Made by a program: the position numbers and the translations under genes
The notes under the pieces: generated by a model
Seen by the model: the letters and a program-made list of their open reading frames with translations, nothing else
The model's database searches: none
Told to the model about the DNA's origin: nothing
Source: Rhodobacterales bacterium
Lineage (GTDB): Bacteria; Pseudomonadota; Alphaproteobacteria; Rhodobacterales; Rhodobacteraceae
DNA length: 59,644 nt
Assembly (NCBI GenBank): GCA_026400355.1
Contig: JAPLPE010000003.1
Location: 1 to 59,644, forward strand
Reading direction: 5' to 3'
Part shown: positions 7,304 to 16,233 of the stretch, in pieces
Layout of the letters: every line of letters begins with the position of its first letter
Position numbering within the stretch: position 1 is the stretch's first letter

Positions 7304-9750
7304 CACATGCCCCTCCGGCCCAGCGACACGGCCCGGGCAATGTCGCTCGCCACCTGCGTCCGCGATTGCCGGAAGCTTTCGGCATCGCGGGCCATGATGG
7401 TGACGTTGACGGAGGGCGCGCTGGACTGGCCTTGGCCGTAGCCCGCCGCTTCCCGGCGCGAGAGCACGCGCTCGCCGCGTTGCAGGATTGCCGGAACCTC
7501 GTCCGGCTTGATCCCGGCCCAACCGCCTGCATGCATGCGCGGGGCATTGGCAAAGGCCAGCGCGGGAACCATACGACCGGGGCCTGGCGATCCGACCATG
7601 CCGCCAGCATGCAGGATGTTGGCGAAGATCCCGCCCGCCCCGCCGAGCGCTCCCGACAGGGCGTTGGCAATCGGCCCGAGGATGAACCGACGCGCCGCCA
7701 GCTTGGCCAGATCGGCGATCATCGACGTGACCAGATCGCGGAAGTCGAGCTTGCCAGTCTTGACGAACTCGCCGACTGCATTCTCGGCCGAGGTGAAGGC
7801 CCCGACCAGCGCCTGGCCGATATCGCCGCCGATATTGCGCGCCTTGGATGCGTAATCTGCCAGCGCCGCAGTCACCGCGCCCCAGCCGGTTGCGGCCTGG
7901 TCAGCCCCTGCGGCAGCTTCAGCCCCGGCTTCGCGCGCAGCCGCACCTGCACTTCCGGCAGCGGCTGCGGTGTCGTCCAGTTCGGTGTTCAGGGCATCCG
8001 CCGAACCGGCGGCATCTGCCAACGCGGCTTCCGCCTCCGTCCCGGTGCCGGTCACCGCGTCGCGCAGCGCCTGCCAACTGGCCAGCGGGCGCCCCGCGGC
8101 ATCGGCCAGCATGCCTGCGGCCTCGCGATAGCCGTCGGCACGCGCGCGAGCGTCTTCTGCCATCGCGCCGAGTCCGAGAGCGGGAGGTTCCAGATACGTC
8201 TGCGACAGCGCGGCAGAGAAGGCATCGGCGGCGGCAGCGCCAGCAGCCGTCGCTGCGCCCTCGAACGGATTGCCGATCCGCGCCAGTTCAACAGGGTCCA
8301 GCGTGCCGATCCGCACCCCGCCTTCGCCGACCGCCCAGTCGGGCAGAAGGTCCAGCGCAGCGTTCAAGCCGTTTATGAAATTGTTGATGCGCGTGACGAC
8401 GCCATTCAACATCGCCTCGACGCCCGAGATCAGCCCGTTCGCGGCTTGGAAGGCGAAATCACCGATGGCGCCGGGCAGACTGCCCCAGATCGCAACCGCA
8501 GCGTCATAGGCTCCCTGGAAGATTGCCGCCGTCCGGTCGCCGAAGCTGACCACGCCCGCGATGGTGCCTTCGAGCGCCGACAGCCCGGCCGCCTTCAGTC
8601 CTTCCCAGCCAGCGGCCATGTTCGCGAACGCGGCGTCTAGCGCCAGGCCGATACGGGACCAGACTTCTTTCGCCAGATCACCCAGCAGGCGGAGCGCTTC
8701 GCCCACGCCACCAACCCGGGTGACAAGCTGCGAGAATTGATAGACCAGTTCCCCTGCGCCAACGATAAGGGCACCGATCCCGGTCCGGATCAGCGCCCCA
8801 CGCAGGAAGACCAGTGCCGTGGCAAGGCCGCGCACAGACAGCGCAGCCGCTGCCAGCCCGGCCACCCAGCGACCCGCCATGAAGGCGGCGAAGGTCGCGG
8901 CATAGGTGGAAAGCCGTGCGAGGTTGTCGAAGACAATGGTGATTGCGCCGCCGATTGGCCCGGTGCCGCGCGCCATGTCGGCCAGCGCGTTCGCCACCGT
9001 CTCCAGCGCCGGGGCGACGGCGGCGGTCAAGCGGTTGGTGAGGCCGAGCCAGATCAGGCTCAGCTTGGCGATGGCATCGCCGGTGCGTTCGATCTGCGCC
9101 GCATCGGTCGCGCTAACCGCCACACCGAAGTCGCGCACATCTTGTGCCGCCTCCCGCAGGGTGGCCGGGTCGATGCGCAGAAACGCGAGGGCCGCCCGGT
9201 CACCGAAGAGGTCGGATGCCACGGCGGCGCGTTCGGCCTCGGGCACAAACTGGTTCAGAGCCTCCTGAATGGCGACGATGCGTTGATCAAGCGGCAGCGC
9301 TTGCAGCTCGGCGGCTGTCAGATTCAGCCGCTGCAAGGCACCAACGGCCGAACCCGATCCAGCGGCCGCTTCCGACAGCCGCGTGGTCAGCTTCTTGGTG
9401 GCCTGTTCGATATCGCCCATCGAGACACCGGCCAGTTCGCCGGCCCATGTCAGCACCTGCAGGCTTTCGACCGTGGTCTTAAGGGAAGCGGCCATGTCAG
9501 TTTGCGCGCCGATCACGTCGAGCCCCGAGCGGACCATCGCCACGCCTGCGGCAGCTGCGGCGGCGGTAACCGCCGCCAGTGCGATCCCGGCCTTACGGGC
9601 AAAGCTGCCGAGGCGGGCATTGGCCAGTTCCATTTCAGACGACAGACGGCCAAACCCGCGCGTGCCCGCCTCGCCGATCCCCTCCAACTCGGCCCGGACC
9701 TGGCGGCCGCCTTCTGCGACCAGCCGGACACTGACCCGTTTTTCAGCCAT
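7303..9750 (-). CDS. Phage tail tape measure protein, lambda type
   Basis: A protein of 815 residues. The start MAEKRVSVRLVAEGGRQVRA, long Ala-rich helices and hydrophobic stretches in the middle (for example around LIRTGIGALIVGAGELVYQF) are typical of tape measure proteins, which set tail length. The C-terminus carries the lambda-type end with FANILHAGGMVGSPGPGR and AILQRGERVLSRREAAGYG. The start overlaps the end of the frameshifted GT product by eight bases, as in other siphophages. By the usual relation of about 0.15 nm per residue, a tail of roughly 120 nm would be expected; that is a rule-of-thumb inference. No truncation is seen. Confidence 0.93.
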   Translation of the reverse strand: MAEKRVSVRLVAEGGRQVRAELEGIGEAGTRGFGRLSSEMELANARLGSFARKAGIALAAVTAAAAAAGVAMVRSGLDVIGAQTDMAASLKTTVESLQVLTWAGELAGVSMGDIEQATKKLTTRLSEAAAGSGSAVGALQRLNLTAAELQALPLDQRIVAIQEALNQFVPEAERAAVASDLFGDRAALAFLRIDPATLREAAQDVRDFGVAVSATDAAQIERTGDAIAKLSLIWLGLTNRLTAAVAPALETVANALADMARGTGPIGGAITIVFDNLARLSTYAATFAAFMAGRWVAGLAAAALSVRGLATALVFLRGALIRTGIGALIVGAGELVYQFSQLVTRVGGVGEALRLLGDLAKEVWSRIGLALDAAFANMAAGWEGLKAAGLSALEGTIAGVVSFGDRTAAIFQGAYDAAVAIWGSLPGAIGDFAFQAANGLISGVEAMLNGVVTRINNFINGLNAALDLLPDWAVGEGGVRIGTLDPVELARIGNPFEGAATAAGAAAADAFSAALSQTYLEPPALGLGAMAEDARARADGYREAAGMLADAAGRPLASWQALRDAVTGTGTEAEAALADAAGSADALNTELDDTAAAAGSAGAAAREAGAEAAAGADQAATGWGAVTAALADYASKARNIGGDIGQALVGAFTSAENAVGEFVKTGKLDFRDLVTSMIADLAKLAARRFILGPIANALSGALGGAGGIFANILHAGGMVGSPGPGRMVPALAFANAPRMHAGGWAGIKPDEVPAILQRGERVLSRREAAGYGQGQSSAPSVNVTIMARDAESFRQSRTQVASDIARAVSLGRRGM

Positions 9751-10407
9751 GTCCCTCTCCGATCTGTTCGTTCAGCTTGCGCACCATGACCGCCTCGATC
9801 TCGGGCAGCAGTTCAGCGGCGATCAGAGTGTCTGTGCCAAGGGCCTGCGCCATGGCGAGGGCCGCGCCCATGTCCCAGCCGAGCACCGCGCCAGGGATCA
9901 CCCGCAGTTGACCCCCAAGGCGGCCGACCAGGTCCCAGACCTGCCAGCCCTGTTCCGTCTGAGGCCGGTTCAGTCTTGCGGGGCAGTCAGGGCAGCGCCC
10001 AGTGCACGCCGCGCAGTAGCGGTCGCCCCCGCCGAAGGACCATTCGGCAAGGGCGCGGAGACGTTTTTTTCCGCGTCCAGGATCAGGCCCTTGGCGACGT
10101 ATTGCGTCTGGAACGCCTCGAAGACGGGCCAGATTTCCAGCAGGGCATCGATGCCTTCAGGCGAGACCGGCAAAGCATCGTCCGCGTCATCGCCGACGCC
10201 TTCCCAATCCAGCACCGCGCGCCGGGCGACGGCCTTGGCCATGGCGAGTGCCAGTTCTTCTTGGGTCGCGGTGTCCGGCAGTTCTTCGATGGCCGGATCG
10301 GCGCGGGCCGAGACCATCAGCGCGGTGGTCAGTGGCGCGACCCGCAAGCGCAGGCCGGGGGCGAGGGTCAGCCACGCGGGCGCGGAGGTCAGGTTCAGTC
10401 GGATCAT
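9743..10407 (-). CDS. Tail assembly chaperone GT, predicted -1 frameshift product
   Basis: Translation from 10407 can slip back one base at the heptamer A AAA AAC (10069-10063). Here the zero frame reads GAA AAA AAC, exactly the X XXY YYZ phase. After slipping, the frame stays open for 106 codons to a TGA at 9745-9743, giving a 221-residue fusion. The added part contains a CxxCxxxCxxC cluster (YCAACTGRCPDC) and a well-formed domain starting GWQVWDLVGRLGGQLRV. It has no start codon of its own in a sensible place. In lambda the G and GT chaperones upstream of the tape measure are made in this way. The frameshift is predicted, not shown. Confidence 0.75.
9970..10407 (-). CDS. Tail assembly chaperone G-like protein
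   Basis: The zero-frame product has 145 residues. The ATG at 10407 (MIRLNLTSAPAWLTLAPG) lies two bases after the tail tube stop at 10410. The position between the tail tube and the tape measure, the small size and the acidic middle (EELPDTATQEELALAMAK) fit the gpG-like chaperone, which coats the tape measure during tail assembly. It ends in zero frame with LTAPQD, about 93 bases after the slippery site. A longer frame starting at 10449 overlaps the tube gene and is not preferred. Confidence 0.8.
   Translation of the reverse strand: MIRLNLTSAPAWLTLAPGLRLRVAPLTTALMVSARADPAIEELPDTATQEELALAMAKAVARRAVLDWEGVGDDADDALPVSPEGIDALLEIWPVFEAFQTQYVAKGLILDAEKNVSAPLPNGPSAGATATARRALGAALTAPQD
10063..10069 (-). 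promoter_or_regulatory. Slippery heptamer for -1 programmed frameshift
   Basis: On the minus strand the sequence is A AAA AAC inside GCG GAA AAA AAC GTC, in the correct phase for tandem slippage of Lys and Asn tRNAs. It lies in the G-like chaperone gene, where siphophages normally carry such a signal, and the -1 frame downstream is fully open and encodes a conserved-looking domain. I did not establish a stimulatory structure downstream, although the following 60 bases are GC-rich. Confidence 0.75.
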
Positions 10408-10409
10408 GA

Positions 10410-11678
10410 TCAGTATCCCACAACGGAGTTGACGAGGACGGCGGTGCACATGCGGGCGGGGCTGACGGCGAGCGCTGCTTGCCAGTCGAAGGACGCTTGG
10501 ACGCCTTTGGGGCCTTTGATCTCGATGCGCGGGCGGGGCAGATAGACGGCATGGGCGGTCAAGGTCAGGCTTTCGCCGCTCGGCAGCACGTAGCTGAATT
10601 CCAGTGCTGCCGCCGTGCCGTTGATGGCTTGGGTCAAGAGCATGGTGTCGGCGAAGCGTACCTCGATCTTGCCGGTCAAAGCTGCGATGGTCGGATCCGC
10701 ACCGTCGATCTTGGCATCCGAGCGGATGGTCTCGATCCGGTCGAGGTTGTTGGCATAAGTCAGGTCCGCCGAGACGATGTTGCCCAAGGCCACCCCGTCA
10801 CGCTTGATCGCCCCGTTGAAATGTCCGAACCGTTTCAACGCGATAGCGGCGGGCGTCCCGGCGGCTGTGGTACCCGCGATGACTTCTCCCTGCGCCACCA
10901 GCATCGCCTTGGCCCCGAGAAGGCCGGATCGCTCCATTTGCCAGGAAAGCGCATCCAGGACGCAGCCGGAATACATCGCAAACCGAGGCACCTCCGGCAT
11001 GCCCACTTCGATGGACATACTGGGTAGCGTCCAACTGCCCGACATGAACGTGTGGGAATTCAACCCGCCAGTGAGGGTTGCAGCCGAAACCGTGCCATTG
11101 GAGGCGGGGGAAACGGACGCCGCCAGCGTGAAGGTGTTGCCGGTGCTTCCGAGGACGTCGAACACCATGGTCAGCGCGGTGGCCGTGCCGGTGTAGGTGG
11201 TCAATGCCACGCCGGGGACGACACTGGCGTTCAGAGCCACGGCCAGCGCAGTCATGGTGGCGGCCAGGTTGGCGCCGATGTTGACCTGGTTGCCCGTCGC
11301 GCCCGAGGCTACGAAGGTGAAGGCGGTGCCATTGATCGTCAGCGTGCTGTTGACGGCGGGCTGGGCGGAGAAGGTGATCGCGCCGGTTGCCGCGACAGTG
11401 CCAGCGGTTGTGGGTGTCCCGAAGGCCGCCTTGAGCCAGAAGCCGAAGCCCGCGGCATCGATCGGCACCTCGACGTCGCCATCGGTGGTGATCGCATCCA
11501 GCAATGGCGCGCGGGGATCGCGACCATAGCCCAGCAGTTCCGAGGCCAGCAGCGGCTGCTCGGCCGCCAGTGTACTGGTGATGAAGGGCATCTGGGTGTA
11601 ACCGGACCCCGGCGGGGTGCCGTAGACAGTCTCGAACGCAAGCGCCATCTGCGCCCGCGCCCCCTGTGCGCGTGCCAT
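10410..11678 (-). CDS. Major tail tube protein
   Basis: A protein of 422 residues, beginning MARAQGARAQMALAFETVYG. The N- and C-terminal parts form the tube fold expected for this place in the operon (GFWLKAAFGTP early; RIETIRSDAKIDGADPT and VYLPRPRIEIKGPKGVQ late). Residues ~90-210 are a Thr/Ala/Gly-rich insertion (STLTINGTAFTFVAS, NIGANLAATMTALAVALN) that looks like an extra surface domain of the kind seen on some tail tubes. It lies between the tail terminator and the chaperones, as in lambda. The length is greater than the common 150-250 residues because of that insertion. No frameshift is seen. Confidence 0.85.
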   Translation of the reverse strand: MARAQGARAQMALAFETVYGTPPGSGYTQMPFITSTLAAEQPLLASELLGYGRDPRAPLLDAITTDGDVEVPIDAAGFGFWLKAAFGTPTTAGTVAATGAITFSAQPAVNSTLTINGTAFTFVASGATGNQVNIGANLAATMTALAVALNASVVPGVALTTYTGTATALTMVFDVLGSTGNTFTLAASVSPASNGTVSAATLTGGLNSHTFMSGSWTLPSMSIEVGMPEVPRFAMYSGCVLDALSWQMERSGLLGAKAMLVAQGEVIAGTTAAGTPAAIALKRFGHFNGAIKRDGVALGNIVSADLTYANNLDRIETIRSDAKIDGADPTIAALTGKIEVRFADTMLLTQAINGTAAALEFSYVLPSGESLTLTAHAVYLPRPRIEIKGPKGVQASFDWQAALAVSPARMCTAVLVNSVVGY

Positions 11679-11702
11679 GTTGTTCTCCTCGATGTTGGAT
11701 TG

Positions 11703-12122
11703 TCAGCCGAGAGGATCGGCCAGCGAATAGTGCAAAACCACTGTGATGACGGCAGCCTTCAGGCTGGCCGCACCCTCGACAGCCAAATCGACCGGACGCG
11801 GCGCTTCCGCCTCGACCCAATCACAGAGGCCGCCCAGTGTCCGGTCGGCCGCAATCGCCGCGCTGATGTTGGCGCAGAGAGCGTCGAAGGCGGTGTCACG
11901 CGCTGCACCCTGTACGACTGCCTCGATCTCAGACCGATGCTGGTAGTGGTAACGCAGCGGCGACAGCGTCACCTCCGGCTCCCCCGGCTCGCCGTCGCGG
12001 AGGATCAGGAGGCCTGCCGAGGGGACGCGTTCGGGCAGGACGTCACCGCGCAGGGCGGTTGCGGGCGACGCCAAAAGCCGCGCGTGCAGCGCGGCGAGGA
12101 TCGTTTCGCGATGTGTGGGCAT
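11703..12122 (-). CDS. Phage tail terminator, gpU-like minor tail protein
   Basis: A protein of 139 residues starting MPTHRETILAALHARLLA. The N-terminal helix, the phrase LLILRDGEPGEPEVTLSP and the central RYHYQHRSEIEAVVQG segment are typical of the small proteins found just before the tail tube in lambdoid siphophages, where they cap the finished tail. The gene order supports this: head-tail proteins come before and the tail tube after. It is separated from the upstream DUF6441 gene by an inserted opposite-strand gene. The assignment rests mainly on position, size and composition. Confidence 0.7.
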   Translation of the reverse strand: MPTHRETILAALHARLLASPATALRGDVLPERVPSAGLLILRDGEPGEPEVTLSPLRYHYQHRSEIEAVVQGAARDTAFDALCANISAAIAADRTLGGLCDWVEAEAPRPVDLAVEGAASLKAAVITVVLHYSLADPLG

Positions 12123-12206
12123 TTGTTATTCCGAAATTGAGTTCTTCTTCATTGACCGAACATCACCACTCGGCGACGCTTGCTGAGCAAGCGAGGTAGT
12201 TTTTCG

Positions 12207-12836
12207 ATGTCAGGGGCACTCACAAAATTCTCTCAACAGTTGGTGCTGGTCGACCAACTGATCTCCATTCATGGAAAATTGCAGACCGGAAGGGGACGAA
12301 GGCACGAACAGGACGCTCTGCATCGTGCCGGTGTTGTCCTGATTGTTGCAGCTTGGCAGGCATACAATGAAAAAGTGTTGACCGAAGCCATTGATGCCAT
12401 TGCAGCGAACTTACAGAATCCTGCAGCGCCCGCTCCGAGCTGGGCTCTCCAAACTTTCAATATGAGGCGCGCGCAGATTGCCAGTTTGGTCAAGAAATTT
12501 AACACGCCCAACGATACCAATACGCGAGACCTTTATCTTGAGTCTTTGGGTTTCAACCCTTGGCCGTCATGGGAGTGGCGCCAAGGGCGACGGCAATGGG
12601 ACGCCGCAGAAGTGCGTCGTCGTACAAACACTTGGGTGCTCGTTCGCCATTCAATTGCGCACGGCTTCGACCTGCCAAACGATGTTCCATGGCTTCGGGG
12701 AAACAACGCCGTTCCGCGCTTGACGCTCGGATTGCTTCAGGAATGTCGAGCACATTTCGTACATCTGACCACAAAGATCGACTCGGCATTCAGCGATCAC
12801 TTGGTGGCTGACCACAACTTACCGAGGCCTTGGTAG
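12207..12836 (+). CDS. HEPN-like protein inserted in the tail operon
   Basis: A protein of 209 residues on the strand opposite to all tail genes, with visibly lower GC. Near the C-terminus it has VLVRHSIAHGF. The R-x4-H pattern (Arg147, His152) is the hallmark of HEPN domains, many of which are RNases in toxins and phage-defence proteins. The N-terminal half is helical (VLIVAAWQAYNEKVLTEAI), consistent with the all-helical HEPN bundle. The ATG at 12207 has GAGGT upstream; a TTG at 12180 is the alternative start. The placement is that of a phage moron gene expressed from its own promoter in the lysogen. No partner antitoxin gene is seen beside it. Confidence 0.65.
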   Translation: MSGALTKFSQQLVLVDQLISIHGKLQTGRGRRHEQDALHRAGVVLIVAAWQAYNEKVLTEAIDAIAANLQNPAAPAPSWALQTFNMRRAQIASLVKKFNTPNDTNTRDLYLESLGFNPWPSWEWRQGRRQWDAAEVRRRTNTWVLVRHSIAHGFDLPNDVPWLRGNNAVPRLTLGLLQECRAHFVHLTTKIDSAFSDHLVADHNLPRPW

Positions 12837-12842
12837 GGAGTG

Positions 12843-13472
12843 TCAGATGTTTCCTTCCACCCAGTTCGCCACGATCAGCCCTGGCACACCGTCAACCGCC
12901 CGCTCTGTATCCCGCGCCAGATCCAACCGCTTCGGCAGCTTGACCTGCGGCACCAGCAGGAAGATCGGCGCGGTGACGACGCCCCTGCCGGTCTTAGACC
13001 GTGATGCCACTGCCCGGCCCTTGGTGTTCAGCCGCCCTTCGGCCACCAGCAGGCTTGGGCCCCGGCGGCGATAGATGAACCGAAGGCGCAGACCAGTGCA
13101 GCGTTCCCATTCGCCGGGGTTGATCCGGCCGCCACGCGTGGACTTGCCCGCCGCTGGGGTGGGGATCGCGAGCCAAAACCCGTTCTTCGACCGGATCAGC
13201 GGGCCGGTATCATGCGCCCCGATGATCACCGGTGCGTTCGACCAGACCAGCGCCGCCGCGTTCAGGCTTTCGCCGGACTTGGGGAAGCTGGAGGAGCGGA
13301 TCGAGTTGGCAAGGCGCGTGCCCAGCCCCGCGCCGGTGATCTGCGTGCGCCAGGCGGATTTCAAGCCGGTGCCAGCCTCGCGCATCGCAGCGGTGACGGC
13401 GCGTTCCCCGGCCACAACCTCAGCGGCCATCAGGGCGACGATGTCGGGATCGATGGCGAGCTTAAGTTTCAT
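12843..13472 (-). CDS. DUF6441-type phage minor tail/connector protein
   Basis: A protein of 209 residues starting MKLKLAIDPDIVALMAAEV. It overlaps the preceding attachment gene by four bases (ATGA). The features HDTGPLIRSKNGFWLAIPTP, TRGGRINPGEWE and LRFIYRRRGPSLLVAEG follow the pattern I know from phage proteins at the head-tail joining position, analogous to HK97 gp10. The basic C-terminal half may contact other tail components. Annotation by domain name is from memory; the functional call is by position in the operon. Confidence 0.7.
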   Translation of the reverse strand: MKLKLAIDPDIVALMAAEVVAGERAVTAAMREAGTGLKSAWRTQITGAGLGTRLANSIRSSSFPKSGESLNAAALVWSNAPVIIGAHDTGPLIRSKNGFWLAIPTPAAGKSTRGGRINPGEWERCTGLRLRFIYRRRGPSLLVAEGRLNTKGRAVASRSKTGRGVVTAPIFLLVPQVKLPKRLDLARDTERAVDGVPGLIVANWVEGNI

Positions 13473-13780
13473 GCCGGACGCAAATCCACGGTCCAGACCA
13501 GCCGTTCGCGATCACGGACAGGCTCGCCCTGAATGAGAAATACCTCGCCGTCGATCTCGATCCGATTGCCGGGGCGCGGGTTCGCCACCTCGGCCACGCG
13601 CAGGTCGACGCGCGTGGTTTCGGACCAGAGCCGGGCATCGCCAAAGTCGGTGACGGCATCGGCGCGTCGGGCGACGACGCGCACCAGAACGGGCGCGCCA
13701 CCATCGGCGGTGTAGACCGCGTCCCGCCCCATGTTCGGATCGGCGAAAAGGGCGCCGACGGCAGCGGCGACGGCGCTCAT
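13469..13780 (-). CDS. Head-tail attachment protein, gpFII-like
   Basis: A protein of 103 residues: MSAVAAAVGALFADPNMGRD, then APVLVRVVARRAD and a beta-rich end (RIEIDGEVFLIQGEPVRDRE). Small size, beta content and place between the DUF2190 protein and the minor tail protein match the lambda gpFII group, which joins the filled head to the tail. The start codon overlaps the stop of the DUF2190 gene (ATGA at 13780-13777), and its own stop overlaps the start of the next gene. This tight coupling supports the chosen start. Confidence 0.75.
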   Translation of the reverse strand: MSAVAAAVGALFADPNMGRDAVYTADGGAPVLVRVVARRADAVTDFGDARLWSETTRVDLRVAEVANPRPGNRIEIDGEVFLIQGEPVRDRERLVWTVDLRPA

Positions 13781-14115
13781 CAGAACGCGCCGTTCAGCCG
13801 CACCCGACCGATCAGGTCGGTGGCCCCGCCTGCCACGGCCTCGGTCGCCACGCCGATCAGCGTGTTCGCGGTCAGGGTCTTGGTCGTCTGCTTGGCGGTG
13901 TTGTCCCAATAGATCCTGTCGCCCGCGGCCCAAGCCTGCGACGCGACCTTCTTCAGATCGTAGACGCCCTCGACTGCGGTTTCGACCGGATCGCCAAGGA
14001 TGGCGGTGCCAGCGGCAACACCAAAGATGGAGCCGACGAGCAGGCCGTCGCCGGAGGTGACAGCATAGGGCGCAGTCAGGGTGATGGTATTGCCGGGCTG
14101 GACGTAGTTCTTCAT
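13780..14115 (-). CDS. DUF2190 family capsid decoration protein
   Basis: A protein of 111 residues: MKNYVQPGNTITLTAPYAVTSGDGLLVGS, with later DRIYWDNTAKQTTKT. This is the DUF2190 pattern, found next to major capsid genes in many phages, where it probably stabilises the head as a cement protein. It follows the protease-capsid fusion gene by 80 bases and overlaps the next gene by four bases. No membrane segment or signal is seen. The family assignment is confident; the decoration role is family-level inference. Confidence 0.85.
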   Translation of the reverse strand: MKNYVQPGNTITLTAPYAVTSGDGLLVGSIFGVAAGTAILGDPVETAVEGVYDLKKVASQAWAAGDRIYWDNTAKQTTKTLTANTLIGVATEAVAGGATDLIGRVRLNGAF

Positions 14116-14195
14116 CGCGGATGTCCTTTCGCGAACATGGAAACAGGCGGCGCACGGGCCGCCTGTCAGGGTTCAGGTGATGGAATTGTCCCGGC

Positions 14196-16229
14196 TTACG
14201 CGCCGGGATTTCTGTAGAGGCCGCGCCAGTCGATGGCCTTGGCACCGAAGTCGAGGCGGCACTTGATCTCGACGCCGTCGACATCAAAGCCGTTGCGGGT
14301 CTCGACGTAGGCACCCTGCTGGCCCTCCAGATAGGCATACTCGATGGTGTCGATCTGGTTCGGGTTGGCGGCCAGATACCAGGCGGTGGGGCTGGCGGCA
14401 TCGAGCCGGGGCTCGCTGATCGGGCTGAGGGTGCGGATCGACTGCGGCACCACCTTGGTGCTGTCGGCGGGCACGAGGTTCTGGGCGACCAACTGCTCGG
14501 CCTTCAGTTCCAGCGCAGCGGGCACGATCAGGAAGGCGGGGCGGATGTTCAGGACCGTCTTCTTGTCGAAGCCGGTCTGAAGCGCCATCGCGGCCCGGGC
14601 AGCGCCCACTGCGTCCACCGCCAGTGCCGTGCCGGTCGCGGCCAGGTTCTTGTGCGTGGTGTGGAACAGCGCGTTGCCGTCGGCCATCGCCGGGTTGGCG
14701 GTGATGATGCCCCAGACCACATCCGATTCCAGCTGGGCGATGGAGTTGCCGTACATCGCCGGGATCCGGGTGAAGGCATCCAGATCGTCGTTGATCAGCG
14801 TTTGGCGGGTGATCGCCACCACCCGGCCATAGGTCTTGACCTTGTAGCTTTCCTTGCTCTCGCCGAGCGTGCCGCGCTTGAACTCGCCGCTTTCGCCGAC
14901 CTCAAGCAGCTGGGGCGCTTCGCCGAGTTGCACCCGGTTCATCGCCTTGAAGTCGGTGGCCAGCACCTGGCGGCAGAACAGCATGAACGTGCGCGGATAG
15001 GTCTCATAGGCCTGGCGCAGGGTCTTGTTGGTGACGGCGGACAGGATTTCGGGGAAGTCGGAGGTGGAATGCAGCGAGCGCGTCGCCACCTCGTCGCGCG
15101 ACAGGCCGCGCGTGTTGACCCCGGCATTGGTCAGGCTTTCGCGGGCCAGTTCCAGGAGCGACATGCCGCGATACTGGCGGGCTGCATCGTCCAGTTGGAA
15201 CAGCGTCGGGCTGTAGCGATGCAACAGTGCGTTGGCCACGGCGTCGCGGCGGGTCACGCGTTCATCCCGGCCGCCGAGGGGGATCGAGACATGTGGGAAG
15301 GTGCGGGTTTCGTCGGATTTGGCGGCGACCTGATCGAGGATCAGGCGGCGGGATTCATCGACAGTGACACCGCGCTTGACCAGATCGTCCGCAAAGCCGC
15401 GCTCGAGGTTCAGACGGCCCGCCAGATCATAGATGGTGGAGACGCGGTCGCGCTCACCCTCGCGCGCCCGGGTGACGATGGCTTCGGTGTCGGGCGGGGT
15501 CGTCGGGGCGGCCTGCGGCAGCGCGGGCTTCTCGACGGCACGCGCCTGCGGTTCGGCACCGGTATTGGTGGGATCGGTCATCTGGGTCTCCTCGGTCGCA
15601 TGGGGTTCGGCGGCCGCTGCGGCCGGGGGCCGGGTTGGGTCGGTCATCTGGGATGCTCCTTGTCGGGTGTTGGAAGCGTCCCGGCGATGAAGGACGCAGT
15701 CGTGAAAGGATTGATGGGCGCGGAAACCTGCGGCGGGGTCGGCCCCGACCGGCACGGCGGAAACCTCGAAGGGCGTCCAGTCGACCGCGCGCCACAACTC
15801 GCGGCCGCCATCGGGTTTGGAGACATCGAAGCGGTGGACCTGGTAGCCGATGGACACCGCCCGAATGTGCCCGGCCTGAATGTCACGCCAGATCGGTTCG
15901 ACATCGTCGCGTTCCGAGATGCGGACCAGCGCGATGCCACGGCCGTTTTCAAGGCGGGCCGAGCCGGGGACGACGGAGCCGATGACGGCATCAAGCGCGC
16001 CCAACTCGTGCACCTTCAGGAAAGGCGCGCCCGCGTTCAGCCGTTCCAGCCGCACATGGGCGGGATCGAGGCTGAGTTCCTCGTCATAAGGCTCGCCGAA
16101 GAAGCTGGCGCGGCGGACGCGGGCCCCGGCCGACCAGACCACCTCGACGGTGCGGGCCTGCGCATCGGCCGTGTTGGGCGCAAGCTCCGCCGTCCGGCGC
16201 ATGGCCGGCAGTTCGATCATCGTGTCCAT
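14196..16229 (-). CDS. Prohead protease / major capsid protein fusion
   Basis: A protein of 677 residues from the ATG at 16229. The first ~190 residues form a U35-like prohead protease: VRRASFFGEPYDEELSLDP, FLKVHELGALDAVIGSV, then AGHIRAVSIGYQVHR with the His and Ser expected for the catalytic pair. A Pro/Ala/Thr-rich linker (about 195-275) follows, then a ~390-residue capsid domain (STIYDLAGRLNLERGF to CRLDFGAKAIDWRGLYRNPG). Such fusions occur in alphaproteobacterial phages: the protease frees itself during head maturation. It starts four bases after the portal stop. A longer frame beginning at 16385 lies inside the portal gene and is rejected. Confidence 0.9.
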   Translation of the reverse strand: MDTMIELPAMRRTAELAPNTADAQARTVEVVWSAGARVRRASFFGEPYDEELSLDPAHVRLERLNAGAPFLKVHELGALDAVIGSVVPGSARLENGRGIALVRISERDDVEPIWRDIQAGHIRAVSIGYQVHRFDVSKPDGGRELWRAVDWTPFEVSAVPVGADPAAGFRAHQSFHDCVLHRRDASNTRQGASQMTDPTRPPAAAAAEPHATEETQMTDPTNTGAEPQARAVEKPALPQAAPTTPPDTEAIVTRAREGERDRVSTIYDLAGRLNLERGFADDLVKRGVTVDESRRLILDQVAAKSDETRTFPHVSIPLGGRDERVTRRDAVANALLHRYSPTLFQLDDAARQYRGMSLLELARESLTNAGVNTRGLSRDEVATRSLHSTSDFPEILSAVTNKTLRQAYETYPRTFMLFCRQVLATDFKAMNRVQLGEAPQLLEVGESGEFKRGTLGESKESYKVKTYGRVVAITRQTLINDDLDAFTRIPAMYGNSIAQLESDVVWGIITANPAMADGNALFHTTHKNLAATGTALAVDAVGAARAAMALQTGFDKKTVLNIRPAFLIVPAALELKAEQLVAQNLVPADSTKVVPQSIRTLSPISEPRLDAASPTAWYLAANPNQIDTIEYAYLEGQQGAYVETRNGFDVDGVEIKCRLDFGAKAIDWRGLYRNPGA

Positions 16230-16233
16230 GGGG

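Noticed and set aside
10063-10070. Run of seven T as a possible sequencing error in the tail chaperone gene
   Set aside because: The zero frame stays open for 30 codons after it and ends sensibly, and a -1 shift at this exact place is known in siphophages, so a biological frameshift explains it better.
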